Assembly (NCBI RefSeq): GCF_003026815.1
Contig: NZ_PYOG01000010.1
Span: 1 to 64,000 of the forward strand
Length of the DNA stretch: 64,000 nt
Direction of reading: 5' to 3'
From: Photobacterium damselae
GTDB lineage: Bacteria; Pseudomonadota; Gammaproteobacteria; Enterobacterales; Vibrionaceae
Part shown: piece by piece, positions 16,825 through 24,159 of the stretch
Layout: every line of letters begins with the position of its first letter
Numbering within the stretch: position 1 is the stretch's first letter
Notes under the pieces: generated by a model
What the model was told of the DNA's origin: nothing
Databases searched by the model: none
What the model saw: the letters and a program-made list of their open reading frames with translations, nothing else
Position numbers and translations under genes: made by a program

Positions 16825-17784
16825 TCAGTGATTATACGCTTGATGTTTTAAATAGCGCTTTTCTAGATAACTAAAGAGAATTGAAAGTGACAAGCATAAT
16901 ACGAGATATGCGAGACCGACTAAAATCCAAATTTCAAAGATGTAGCCAGAAGAATTGGCTATTTCACTACCGACAAAAGTCAGCTCTTGTATCGAGATCA
17001 GAGAAATGATCGAAGAGTCTTTAACAATAGATATAAACTGGCCCGCAAGCGGAGGGATAACAGAGGCAAACGCTTGAGGAAAAATAACATAACGAAAACG
17101 TTGTAGAGGTGTTAATCCTAAAGAATCTGCTGCTTCCCACTGTCCTTTTTCAATACTATCAATGCCTGATCGGATAATTTCTGCTATGTACGCAGAGGCC
17201 AATAAACCAATGCATATCACCCCAGAAAATAGATTTTCCCATAGGTTAGGTGTGCCAAATAAAAACGTTTGTAAGCCATTAGGCGTGCCGTTGTAGTAAC
17301 GAAATAGTGTTTCGAGTCCCAGCAGTGGCACTAATTGACTTGAGATAAAGAAGTAAAAAATAAAAACAAAAACAAGCGGCGGTATATTGCGGATCAATTG
17401 AATGTACGCTTGAGCTGGCATTCTAATAAACGCCAAAGAAGAACGTCGAGCAAGTCCAAATAATAACCCTAAAACCCCCGCAAAAAGCATTCCCCATAAG
17501 CTAATACGAATGGTTGTAGCTACGCCTTGAAAGAAATATGGCAGTTCACCATTAGGACCTGCGGTAAAAATAAGCTCAAGCGCTTGATGCCAGTGCCATT
17601 GATATTGAATACCAACAGCCGAACGATAAATAAACCAACCCAAAGCACTGGCGATGAGTAGCAATAAACTCCAATCGAGTCCATTTAAATTGCGGAGGGA
17701 CAGGCGAGACAGCACCGAGCGTTGACTCGGTGCTGATGATGTCGATTTGTCTAATTTAGGTAGAGACACAGTTTGTTGAGACAA
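16825..17784 (-). CDS. Polar amino acid ABC transporter, permease protein
   Basis: About 319 residues with an extended N-terminal cytoplasmic tail (~50 residues), then membrane helices and the HisM/GlnP-type core: FQGVATTIRISLWGML, YIQLIRNIPPLVFVFIFYF, and the EAA loop AADSLGLTPLQRFRYVIFPQA with GQFISIVKDSSIIS. It is the fourth gene of the operon and pairs with the permease at 18727-19572. The frame is open to TTG 17817, overlapping the binding-protein gene by 31 bases; I prefer TTG 17784, 2 bases after that gene's stop, because AGAAGG lies about 9 bases upstream of it. A non-ATG start close to the upstream stop suggests translational coupling. Confidence 0.87.
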   Translation of the reverse strand: MSQQTVSLPKLDKSTSSAPSQRSVLSRLSLRNLNGLDWSLLLLIASALGWFIYRSAVGIQYQWHWHQALELIFTAGPNGELPYFFQGVATTIRISLWGMLFAGVLGLLFGLARRSSLAFIRMPAQAYIQLIRNIPPLVFVFIFYFFISSQLVPLLGLETLFRYYNGTPNGLQTFLFGTPNLWENLFSGVICIGLLASAYIAEIIRSGIDSIEKGQWEAADSLGLTPLQRFRYVIFPQAFASVIPPLAGQFISIVKDSSIISLISIQELTFVGSEIANSSGYIFEIWILVGLAYLVLCLSLSILFSYLEKRYLKHQAYNH

Positions 17785-17786
17785 AA

Positions 17787-18602
17787 TTATTGACCTTCTG
17801 CTACCTGATTTTCCCAATCTAGGGTCTTAAACCAGTAATCATGACGAGATTGTAGCCAACCATCTTCCGTGCGCAGCATAATCCAGTTATTAAAGAAGTT
17901 CAGTAAATCGAACTCACCCTGACGAAGCGCAAAGCCTTCTGAACCACGGTTTAGGTTTTCCTTAAATGGAATGAATAGCTTATCTTTGTATTGAATAGCC
18001 ATTTGTTCAGGTTTTGGTGATGAAGCAAGAACCGCATCTGCATTACCGTTTAGCACTTCTTGAAAGGCTTGGGATTCATCATCAAATTGACGTAATTTCG
18101 CTTTAGGGAAGTATTTTTTTGCTGTTTGGACGGTTACTGCGCCACGACGAACCGCTAATGTAACACTGCGTTTGTTGTAATCAGCAATGGTTGTTTTATC
18201 TGCGGCAGATTTTTTACTTGCTGCCAGTTGAACACCTGAGTGAGCATATGGGACTGTAAACAGAACGTTTAAGTTACGCTGTGGAGTAATAGATAGACCA
18301 CCGATGATAACATCAAATTTTCCAGCAAGTAGGGCCGGGATAATACCGTCCCATGCGGTTGGAATAAATTCGATTTTAAGGCCTGCATCTTGTGCAACAC
18401 GTCGTGCTACATCAACCTCAAAGCCAATCAGTTCACCTTGTTTATCTCGCATCGCCCAAGGAACAAAGGTAGATAAACCAACACGCAGTGTGCCTCGTTC
18501 TTTAATTTGATCTAAAGCTGTTGGCTGCTGATCGGCAAAAGAGTGAGTTGCAGTAAATAATAATGTGATTGCCGTAAGCCAGCTGGCGAGTCTTTTTTTC
18601 AT
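17787..18602 (-). CDS. Polar amino acid ABC transporter, periplasmic substrate-binding protein
   Basis: A 271-residue family 3 solute-binding protein: signal peptide MKKRLASWLTAITLLFTATHSFA, then LRVGLSTFVPWAMRDKQGELIGFEVDVARRVA, the family signature near residues 60-70, GKFDVIIGGLSITPQRN near 110, and a C-terminal lobe ending with a Trp-rich tail. It would capture an amino acid in the periplasm and hand it to the two permeases. It lies third in the order ATPase-permease-binding protein-permease, after a 124-base gap with a 13-bp tandem repeat (18662-18700) and its own TGGAGAAAG-type ribosome binding site. The ligand is not evident. Confidence 0.92.
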   Translation of the reverse strand: MKKRLASWLTAITLLFTATHSFADQQPTALDQIKERGTLRVGLSTFVPWAMRDKQGELIGFEVDVARRVAQDAGLKIEFIPTAWDGIIPALLAGKFDVIIGGLSITPQRNLNVLFTVPYAHSGVQLAASKKSAADKTTIADYNKRSVTLAVRRGAVTVQTAKKYFPKAKLRQFDDESQAFQEVLNGNADAVLASSPKPEQMAIQYKDKLFIPFKENLNRGSEGFALRQGEFDLLNFFNNWIMLRTEDGWLQSRHDYWFKTLDWENQVAEGQ

Positions 18603-18661
18603 TGTACTTTCTCCATGTTTATTGTTTTTATATCTAAGTGACTTTAAGTTAGAAAACTATT

Positions 18662-18700
18662 ATTAAAGGCTTATATTAAAGGCTTGTATTAAAGGCCCAA
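18662..18700. repeat. Three tandem 13-bp repeats in an operon gap
   Basis: Three head-to-tail units: ATTAAAGGCTTAT (18662-18674), ATTAAAGGCTTGT (18675-18687) and ATTAAAGGCCCAA (18688-18700). They fill the transcribed spacer between the first permease and the binding-protein gene. They may have arisen by slippage; a role in mRNA stability, raising binding-protein output, is conjecture. Confidence 0.8.
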
Positions 18701-18726
18701 TATGAGAGTCATTTTGTATCTCGCAT

Positions 18727-19572
18727 CTATTTTGCGATAGCGGTGTTAAGTCTGTGTGCCATCCATGCCGCAACAGCAGACAACAATAAAGTAACGCATA
18801 GATAAATGGCCGCAACGGTAAACCAAACTTCAAAAGGCATGGCTGTATCGGCGACAATATTTCGGCCTTCGGTGGTGAGATCAAAGATAGCCATAATACT
18901 CACAATTGAAGAATTTTTAACGAGCGAGACTGTTTCATTGGTTAGCGGTGGCAATATACGTTTAATCACTTGCGGTAAAATAACAAATCGGTACATCTGC
19001 CATTGTGACAAGCCTAAGCTAGCTGCCGCTTCAAATTGACCTTTAGGAATCGCATTTAATCCGGCACGAAATATTTCAGCAGTGTAAGCGCCTTGAAAAA
19101 GTGATAAAGCAAGCACAGCCGTTGTGAATCGCTCTAGATCTAAAATAGGGCCAAGAACAAAATAAAGAATATAGATCTGTACCAATAATGGGGTGTTTCT
19201 GATCAGCTCGATATATCCACGCGCAAGTGCCCGTCCAACAATAGAGTCAGACAAACGTAACAAGGCCGTGATAAGACCTAACCCTAAGGTAAAGATTAAA
19301 CTTACTGCTGATATTTTTAGGGTAATCAGTAGACCATCAATTAATTCTCCGCGATACCACTCTCCATCTTCATGAACAAATAAATACTGAGGAATTTGAT
19401 GCCATTGCCAGCGATAATTCATCGCATCAGCACCAGAAGATAAGATCCAGCCCAGAACAGCAATAACCAGCCCAATTTGCACTAAAGCAGAAAACGCAGG
19501 CTTACAGATTTGCCACCAATTGAGTTTATTGGATACGGATTTTTGTAATGAGGAATTAGAATGAGTCATCAT
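18727..19572 (-). CDS. Polar amino acid ABC transporter, permease protein
   Basis: A 281-residue membrane protein with the HisMQ/GlnP core: GLLITLKISAVSLIFTLGLGL, YIELIRNTPLLVQIYILYFVLGP, and the EAA loop AAASLGLSQWQMYRFVILPQVIKR with NETVSLVKNSSIVS. About five to six membrane segments. It starts 7 bases after the ATPase stop and forms a heterodimer, by family precedent, with the permease encoded at 16825-17784. Both permeases share the WQWHQ element before an ELIDG/FQGVATT periplasmic loop, so they look like duplicates of each other. Confidence 0.92.
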   Translation of the reverse strand: MMTHSNSSLQKSVSNKLNWWQICKPAFSALVQIGLVIAVLGWILSSGADAMNYRWQWHQIPQYLFVHEDGEWYRGELIDGLLITLKISAVSLIFTLGLGLITALLRLSDSIVGRALARGYIELIRNTPLLVQIYILYFVLGPILDLERFTTAVLALSLFQGAYTAEIFRAGLNAIPKGQFEAAASLGLSQWQMYRFVILPQVIKRILPPLTNETVSLVKNSSIVSIMAIFDLTTEGRNIVADTAMPFEVWFTVAAIYLCVTLLLSAVAAWMAHRLNTAIAK

Positions 19573-19579
19573 GGCATCT

Positions 19580-20320
19580 TTAATAACTTAAGATCTTACG
19601 TAAGAACTGTTGAGTTCGAAGATGCTGTGGACGATCAAACAGATCATCTGGAGCGGCGATTTCTAATATTTCTCCTTCATCCATAAAAACTACTCTATCA
19701 GCCACTTGGCGGGCAAACCCCATTTCATGAGTAACGCATACCATAGTAATGCCTTCATCAGCCAGTGACTTCATTACATCAAGGACTTCACTGATCATTT
19801 CAGGATCCAGCGCCGATGTCGGTTCATCAAACAGTAAAATGTCGGGTTTCATGCAGAGTGAGCGGGCAATAGCGACTCGCTGCTGTTGGCCTCCTGATAA
19901 TTGAGAGGGATATTTATCTGCTTGGTGTGCGATTTGGACTCGGTCAAGAAAATGTAGGGCTCGTTGTTCTGCTTCTTTCTTTGTGAGTTTAAGAACTTTT
20001 ATTGGAGCAAGGGTTAAATTTTCAAGCACTGTCATATGAGGAAAAAGGTTAAAGTGTTGAAAAACCATGCCAACTTGGCCACGAATACTATGTAGATGTT
20101 GAGGTGTCAATGGTTCTCCAACAACCGTTAAGGTTCCAGAGTCAAATTGTTCAAGGCCATTAATACAGCGGATCAGAGTCGATTTACCCGATCCTGAAGG
20201 CCCACATACTACCAACTTTTCACCTTTCTGAATGGATAGGTTTATATTTTTTAAGGCATGGAAATCACCATACCACTTATCAATACTTTCAAAGGCGATA
20301 ACAGCGTCATTACTACTCAA
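19580..20320 (-). CDS. Polar amino acid ABC transporter, ATP-binding protein
   Basis: A 246-residue ABC ATPase of the GlnQ/HisP type. Walker A is GPSGSGKST (near residue 39), the signature [15 protein letters not shown] (near 141), Walker [15 protein letters not shown] (near 161), H-loop [15 protein letters not shown]. Length matches GlnQ (about 240). It is the first gene of the four-gene importer and powers uptake from the cytoplasmic side. The upstream region to aroG holds the operon promoter; no regulator gene is next to it. Confidence 0.94.
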   Translation of the reverse strand: MSSNDAVIAFESIDKWYGDFHALKNINLSIQKGEKLVVCGPSGSGKSTLIRCINGLEQFDSGTLTVVGEPLTPQHLHSIRGQVGMVFQHFNLFPHMTVLENLTLAPIKVLKLTKKEAEQRALHFLDRVQIAHQADKYPSQLSGGQQQRVAIARSLCMKPDILLFDEPTSALDPEMISEVLDVMKSLADEGITMVCVTHEMGFARQVADRVVFMDEGEILEIAAPDDLFDRPQHLRTQQFLRKILSY

Positions 20321-20753
20321 GACGTTCTCTTTTTATTATTGGCTTATGCATCTATGTTATTGCCTAAAAACAAAAAATACAAAGGCAGTCGAACTATTTG
20401 GTGAAAATTAAAGCATGTTTTATTTATCGATATGTTAAAAAATATCTGGATATATGCTACTGATATCTGTCTGTGGGATATGTGATTAATGTGCAATGGA
20501 TGAGAATTTCTAAAAGATTATAGCTGTATTCCAAAAAGACATTATAAGAGTAGGTTTACTATTTATCTTGAACGATATGACCAAGTAATCATTGTTAATG
20601 GTTTGTATTGGTTGTGGAGAAAAAATGTGAGGTCTAACCAATTAGCGTTTGCACATCAAGCTGATAGACGATAAGTTAACCAAGACCAATGGAGAAATGT
20701 ATCAAAGAAATGTGATGACCGACACGACTTTGATTATCGAACAGGATAGAACT
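20321..20753. other. Divergent promoter region between the ABC operon and aroG
   Basis: About 430 bases. It must drive the ABC operon (minus) and aroG (plus). I looked for a TyrR box (TGTAAA-N6-TTTACA) and for a Phe-rich leader peptide with attenuator hairpin ahead of aroG and found neither convincingly. No other gene is apparent. Confidence 0.45.
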
Positions 20754-21809
20754 ATGTATAAAACTGATGATGTCCGCATTAGCGAGATCAAACAACTATT
20801 ACCACCCGTTGCGATTTTAGAGCGTTTTCCTGCAACTGACCATGCGGCTAAAACAGTTTATGACTCTAGACAAGCTATTCATAACATTCTTAACGATCAA
20901 GATGATCGTCTACTTGTGGTTGTTGGGCCGTGTTCGATTCATGATCCTGATGCTGCGTTAGAGTATGGTAAGAAGTTATTAGCACTACGAGAGCAACTTA
21001 AAGGTGAGCTCGAAATTGTTATGCGAGTGTATTTTGAGAAGCCTCGTACAACAGTTGGCTGGAAAGGGCTAATCAATGACCCTTATATGGATAACAGTTT
21101 CCAACTCAATGATGGATTACGCATTGGCCGTAAGCTGTTATTAGATTTGACGGATATGGGGATGCCAACTGCTGGTGAGTTCCTTGATATGATTACGCCA
21201 CAATATATGGGTGATCTCATCAGTTGGGGAGCTATTGGTGCGAGGACAACGGAATCGCAAGTACACCGTGAATTGGCTTCAGGTTTGTCATGTCCTGTAG
21301 GATTTAAAAATGGTACTGACGGTAATATAAAAATTGCAACTGATGCTATTGGCTCGGCTAGTGCACCACACCATTTTCTATCTGTGACAAAATACGGCCA
21401 CTCAGCAATTGTATCAACAGCAGGTAATGAAGACTGTCATATTATTCTGCGTGGTGGTAAAGATCCTAATTATAGCGCAGAACATGTTGATGCTATCACT
21501 GCACAGCTTGCTAAGGCAGGTCATCGTCAGAAAGTGATGATTGATTTTAGTCACGCCAATAGCTTGAAGCAGTATCAACGTCAGATGTTAGTGGCTGAAG
21601 ATGTGGGTAGCCAAATAGCTCAAGGGAATAATGCTATTTTTGGGGTAATGATCGAAAGTCATTTGGTTGAAGGACGTCAAGATATTATTGATGGTGTTGA
21701 GCCTACTTACGGCCAGAGTATTACCGATGCTTGTATTGGCTGGGATGATACAGAAAAAGCATTAACTCAGCTTGCTCACGATGTTAAAAAACGCAGAGTC
21801 CTGAAATAA
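20754..21809 (+). CDS. aroG: 3-deoxy-7-phosphoheptulonate (DAHP) synthase, AroG type
   Basis: A 351-residue type I DAHP synthase joining phosphoenolpyruvate and erythrose 4-phosphate, the first step of the shikimate pathway to aromatic amino acids. It aligns from MYKTDDVRISEIKQLLPP with E. coli AroG (350 residues), with LLVVVGPCSIHDP, MRVYFEKPRTTVGWKG, GAIGARTTESQVHRELASG, KNGTDGNIKIA and the metal-site region VMIDFSHANS. The frame is open to 20649, but ATG 20754 has AGGA 7 bases upstream and matches family length; ATG 20715 is an alternative. Closest to the Phe-regulated AroG paralogue; the feedback type is inferred, not shown. Confidence 0.93.
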   Translation: MYKTDDVRISEIKQLLPPVAILERFPATDHAAKTVYDSRQAIHNILNDQDDRLLVVVGPCSIHDPDAALEYGKKLLALREQLKGELEIVMRVYFEKPRTTVGWKGLINDPYMDNSFQLNDGLRIGRKLLLDLTDMGMPTAGEFLDMITPQYMGDLISWGAIGARTTESQVHRELASGLSCPVGFKNGTDGNIKIATDAIGSASAPHHFLSVTKYGHSAIVSTAGNEDCHIILRGGKDPNYSAEHVDAITAQLAKAGHRQKVMIDFSHANSLKQYQRQMLVAEDVGSQIAQGNNAIFGVMIESHLVEGRQDIIDGVEPTYGQSITDACIGWDDTEKALTQLAHDVKKRRVLK

Positions 21810-21852
21810 ATCCTCTTTTTTAATGCTATAAAGCTTTAATGATACAAAATAT

Positions 21853-21899
21853 GAGCCTGATGATAACGCTTACTATAAGAATGTCATCTGGCTCTTTTT
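21853..21899 (+). terminator. Intrinsic terminator after aroG
   Basis: An 11-bp stem (GAGCCTGATGA/TCATCTGGCTC, one T-T mismatch) with a loop of about 20 nt, followed by TTTTT. It also touches the 3' end of the convergent small gene at 21898. Confidence 0.72.
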
Positions 21900-22071
21900 A
21901 TGACGTATATTTTTTACACACTTCTTGATAGACAGATTTTAATAAAAGCATTAAGCCTTCATCTGATAGCTCGTCAGGAGTTAATAACGCATTAGTGAGT
22001 CGTTCGTGATAGGTTCTTACGACCTCTTTCAATATGATGTCATTACTAAGCTTACAAGATGAGTGTTCCAT
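21898..22071 (-). CDS. Small protein of unknown function (57 residues)
   Basis: A short open frame, ATG at 22071 to TAA at 21898, giving 57 residues: MEHSSCKLSNDI at the N-terminus, then an amphipathic helix ILKEVVRTYHERLTNALL, an acidic turn TPDELSDEGL and a second helix MLLLKSVYQEVCKKY. The composition (charged, two helices, no stops in a 174-base AT-rich stretch) reads as coding. A GGAT sequence lies about 11 bases before the start. It runs convergent to aroG and shares its terminator region. No family recognised; DNA- or protein-binding helical hairpin is conjecture. Confidence 0.55.
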   Translation of the reverse strand: MEHSSCKLSNDIILKEVVRTYHERLTNALLTPDELSDEGLMLLLKSVYQEVCKKYTS

Positions 22072-22316
22072 ACCCGATCATCCAATCAATAAGAAATGTG
22101 ATTCATATTATATTCGATAAATTTCAGAAATACAGACAAATATACGTAATTTATTGTTCAAGTTAGATATATTTTGACAATCTATCGTATTTATTTCTTT
22201 ACACGTATTAACATACTAATTTTGCACTGTTCATTATTTTCTATTGATAAAGATTTATACTGTTGGTTAGTAGGGTGCTATAACCAATGAATATAAGCAG
22301 ATTTAAGAGGTGAAAT

Positions 22317-22808
22317 ATGACGATGCGAAATCACACAATGATCTTCTCGATACTAACTGCGGCAAGTTTATTATCTACACCGTCATTTGCTCGTGATGCT
22401 TCTAATCCTTCATTTTCATCACTGGTTGCATCGGAACTGACCTCAACCGACGTATTTCATCATTCTGTTCGATCTATTGTTTATCCCACTCTTGGGTATG
22501 CCGATTCAACTGCTTTTGCCTGTTTTCAAGATAAAGGTTTATCGGCGAAGCAGTACGAAAAGTTTGTAAGAAATCAGTGTGAATCGACTTTGAATGGCTC
22601 CATGGAAGGGGGATGGTGTCGAGATAAACAAGATTCTCCACTGTTCTTTGTCGAAATTGGCCAAGATGGTTCATACTGTAACAGTGGTCTATCTCGATCA
22701 GTGGTTTATATTTTGGAGCCTGTAACAACAAAAAGCTCTCCTAATAGTAATACAGATACGGGATGGAAAGACGTTTCTCAAGCATTTGGATTTGACCATC
22801 ATCTCTAG
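22317..22808 (+). CDS. Exported protein of unknown function, Cys-containing
   Basis: A 163-residue protein. Residues 1-25 form a signal peptide (MIFSILTAASLLSTPSFA core). The mature part holds four cysteines (FACFQDK, RNQCEST, GGWCRDK, GSYCNSG), likely two disulfides in the periplasm or outside. I do not recognise the family. An AGAGG ribosome binding site precedes the start at 22317; ATG 22323 is an alternative two codons later. Its last 23 bases overlap the start of the rhomboid protease gene, so the two are translationally coupled and may be functionally linked, for example substrate and protease, though this is speculation. Confidence 0.7.
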   Translation: MTMRNHTMIFSILTAASLLSTPSFARDASNPSFSSLVASELTSTDVFHHSVRSIVYPTLGYADSTAFACFQDKGLSAKQYEKFVRNQCESTLNGSMEGGWCRDKQDSPLFFVEIGQDGSYCNSGLSRSVVYILEPVTTKSSPNSNTDTGWKDVSQAFGFDHHL

Positions 22809-23364
22809 AGCAAGTGTTGTATTTATCGGCGCCATTTGGCTGATCACTATTACTCTTTTTATCGTCTCATTACATGGTACGCATGTTGATGAATACGGGT
22901 TATTACCTCGTCATCATTTAAGTAACGCAAATTATCTTATATATCCATTTATTCACGGCTCTTTTAGCCATTTATTAGGTAACTTACTGCCTTTTACCGT
23001 ATTTGCTCTATTTATTGCGCGAAAAGGGTTGGCTCGTTTGCTCATTGTTTGTTTTCTTTGTTGGGCTGGAGCTACGTTAGGAGTCTGGATCTTTGGTCGT
23101 ATCAGTTATCATATTGGCTTAAGTGGTATTGTTTATGGTACATGGGCTTACCTACTAAGTTATGCTCTAGTGAAGAAATCTATAAAGTCCGTATTGTTAG
23201 CCGTTGTTACATTGATTTTATATGGCTCGATGATATGGGGGATTCTTCCATTACATCCATGGCTCAGTTTTGAAAGCCATTTATTTGGATTTTTAACTGG
23301 CATTCTTGTTGGGTGGTATTATGCTAGTCAAGATAAATTAAAAGATGCTGACGATCATAAGTAA
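22786..23364 (+). CDS. Rhomboid family intramembrane serine protease
   Basis: A 192-residue polytopic membrane protein with six apparent membrane helices. Rhomboid hallmarks are present: HGSFSHLLGN (His 62 and Asn 66 in the HxxxN motif), catalytic Ser 113 in GLSGIVYG (GxSG) and catalytic His 165 in SHLFGFLTG. So it should be an active protease that cuts transmembrane substrates. It starts at TTG (22786 or 22792) inside the end of the upstream exported-protein gene, with no strong ribosome binding site, which suggests coupled translation. It is followed by DUF1840 and DUF2986 genes. It is smaller than GlpG, which has an extra N-terminal domain. Confidence 0.88.
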   Translation: MDLTIISRASVVFIGAIWLITITLFIVSLHGTHVDEYGLLPRHHLSNANYLIYPFIHGSFSHLLGNLLPFTVFALFIARKGLARLLIVCFLCWAGATLGVWIFGRISYHIGLSGIVYGTWAYLLSYALVKKSIKSVLLAVVTLILYGSMIWGILPLHPWLSFESHLFGFLTGILVGWYYASQDKLKDADDHK

Positions 23365-23375
23365 GGAATACGATT

Positions 23376-23696
23376 ATGTTAATTCAATTTAATGCAAGTG
23401 TTTGCGGTTCCATTACAATGTTTGGAGAAGTGGGTGAGACCATGATTAAAGCGATGGGCTTTTGTCAAACGATCCCTGGAGCTATTACAGAACTTAATTT
23501 AACTTCAGCATTGGAAAATTTGATGAATGCGACGGTTGAAGCAACAGAAAAGGAGCAAAAACTGGCATTATCAGAGGATGAAGAAAATGATGAGGAAGAA
23601 TCTTTTGTTCCTTTTGCTAATCGAGCTCGACCACTGATTGATATGCTAGAGACCTGCGTAAAAGAAAAATGTCCATTAATGTGGGATAAGGTTTAA
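23376..23696 (+). CDS. DUF1840 family protein
   Basis: A 106-residue soluble protein matching the DUF1840 (PF08895) pattern: an N-terminal beta section MLIQFNASVCGSITMFGEVGE, then MIKAMGFCQTIPGAI and LTSALENLMNA, a variable acidic linker (SEDEENDEEES) and the C-terminal FANRARPLIDMLETCVKEKCPLMWDKV. Its role is unknown. Start supported by AAGGA 9 bases upstream. It follows the rhomboid gene by 11 bases and is probably in its transcript. Confidence 0.85.
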   Translation: MLIQFNASVCGSITMFGEVGETMIKAMGFCQTIPGAITELNLTSALENLMNATVEATEKEQKLALSEDEENDEEESFVPFANRARPLIDMLETCVKEKCPLMWDKV

Positions 23697-23782
23697 TCGC
23701 CTTCTTTTTGATGTAGCTTCATCTTGTGATCTCTGCTGAAAACATTAGACTATGCCCAACATCACAATAAGATTGAAATCTA

Positions 23783-23962
23783 ATGAATCGTAAGAAAAAA
23801 GTTAAACAGACGTTACTGAAAAAGGCTAAGAAGTCGAATGCTAAGATGCATAAGAGTAATAAGCCTAAATATATTTCTAAAGCTGACCGAGAAAAAATGG
23901 CTTTAGAAGAGGAGCAAGCTGCAGTTGAGACTCCTATTGAACCATCAGACGTATCTGAATAA
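23783..23962 (+). CDS. DUF2986 family small basic protein
   Basis: A 59-residue protein from ATG 23783 to TAA 23960-23962. The N-terminal half is very basic (MNRKKKVKQTLLKKAKKSN), followed by KYISKADREKMALEEEQAA and an acidic tail (TPIEPSDVSE). This is the layout of the DUF2986 family (PF11661) common in Vibrio and Shewanella; the function is unknown, nucleic acid or ribosome contact is plausible from charge. It sits 86 bases after the DUF1840 gene and ahead of the PBP2 gene. Confidence 0.8.
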   Translation: MNRKKKVKQTLLKKAKKSNAKMHKSNKPKYISKADREKMALEEEQAAVETPIEPSDVSE

Positions 23963-24159
23963 TTGGTTTAGCTAAATTATGGTTGGGCAATCTCATCAGT
24001 AAGAGGATTGCTCAATCAGCCTATTTTGTAAATATTTGTATAATAAAACACCATCTAGCAATGCCAGAAGCGTATAACTAGAACTCTTATACTTTCCATG
24101 TGTCATAATCCCTACGCCTAAATGGGTTTTAAATACTCTAACGCCATATTGATGTACAC

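Noticed and set aside
20321-20753. TyrR box or attenuator leader peptide ahead of aroG
   Set aside because: No TGTAAA-N6-TTTACA palindrome and no Phe/Tyr-rich short frame with alternative hairpins was found.
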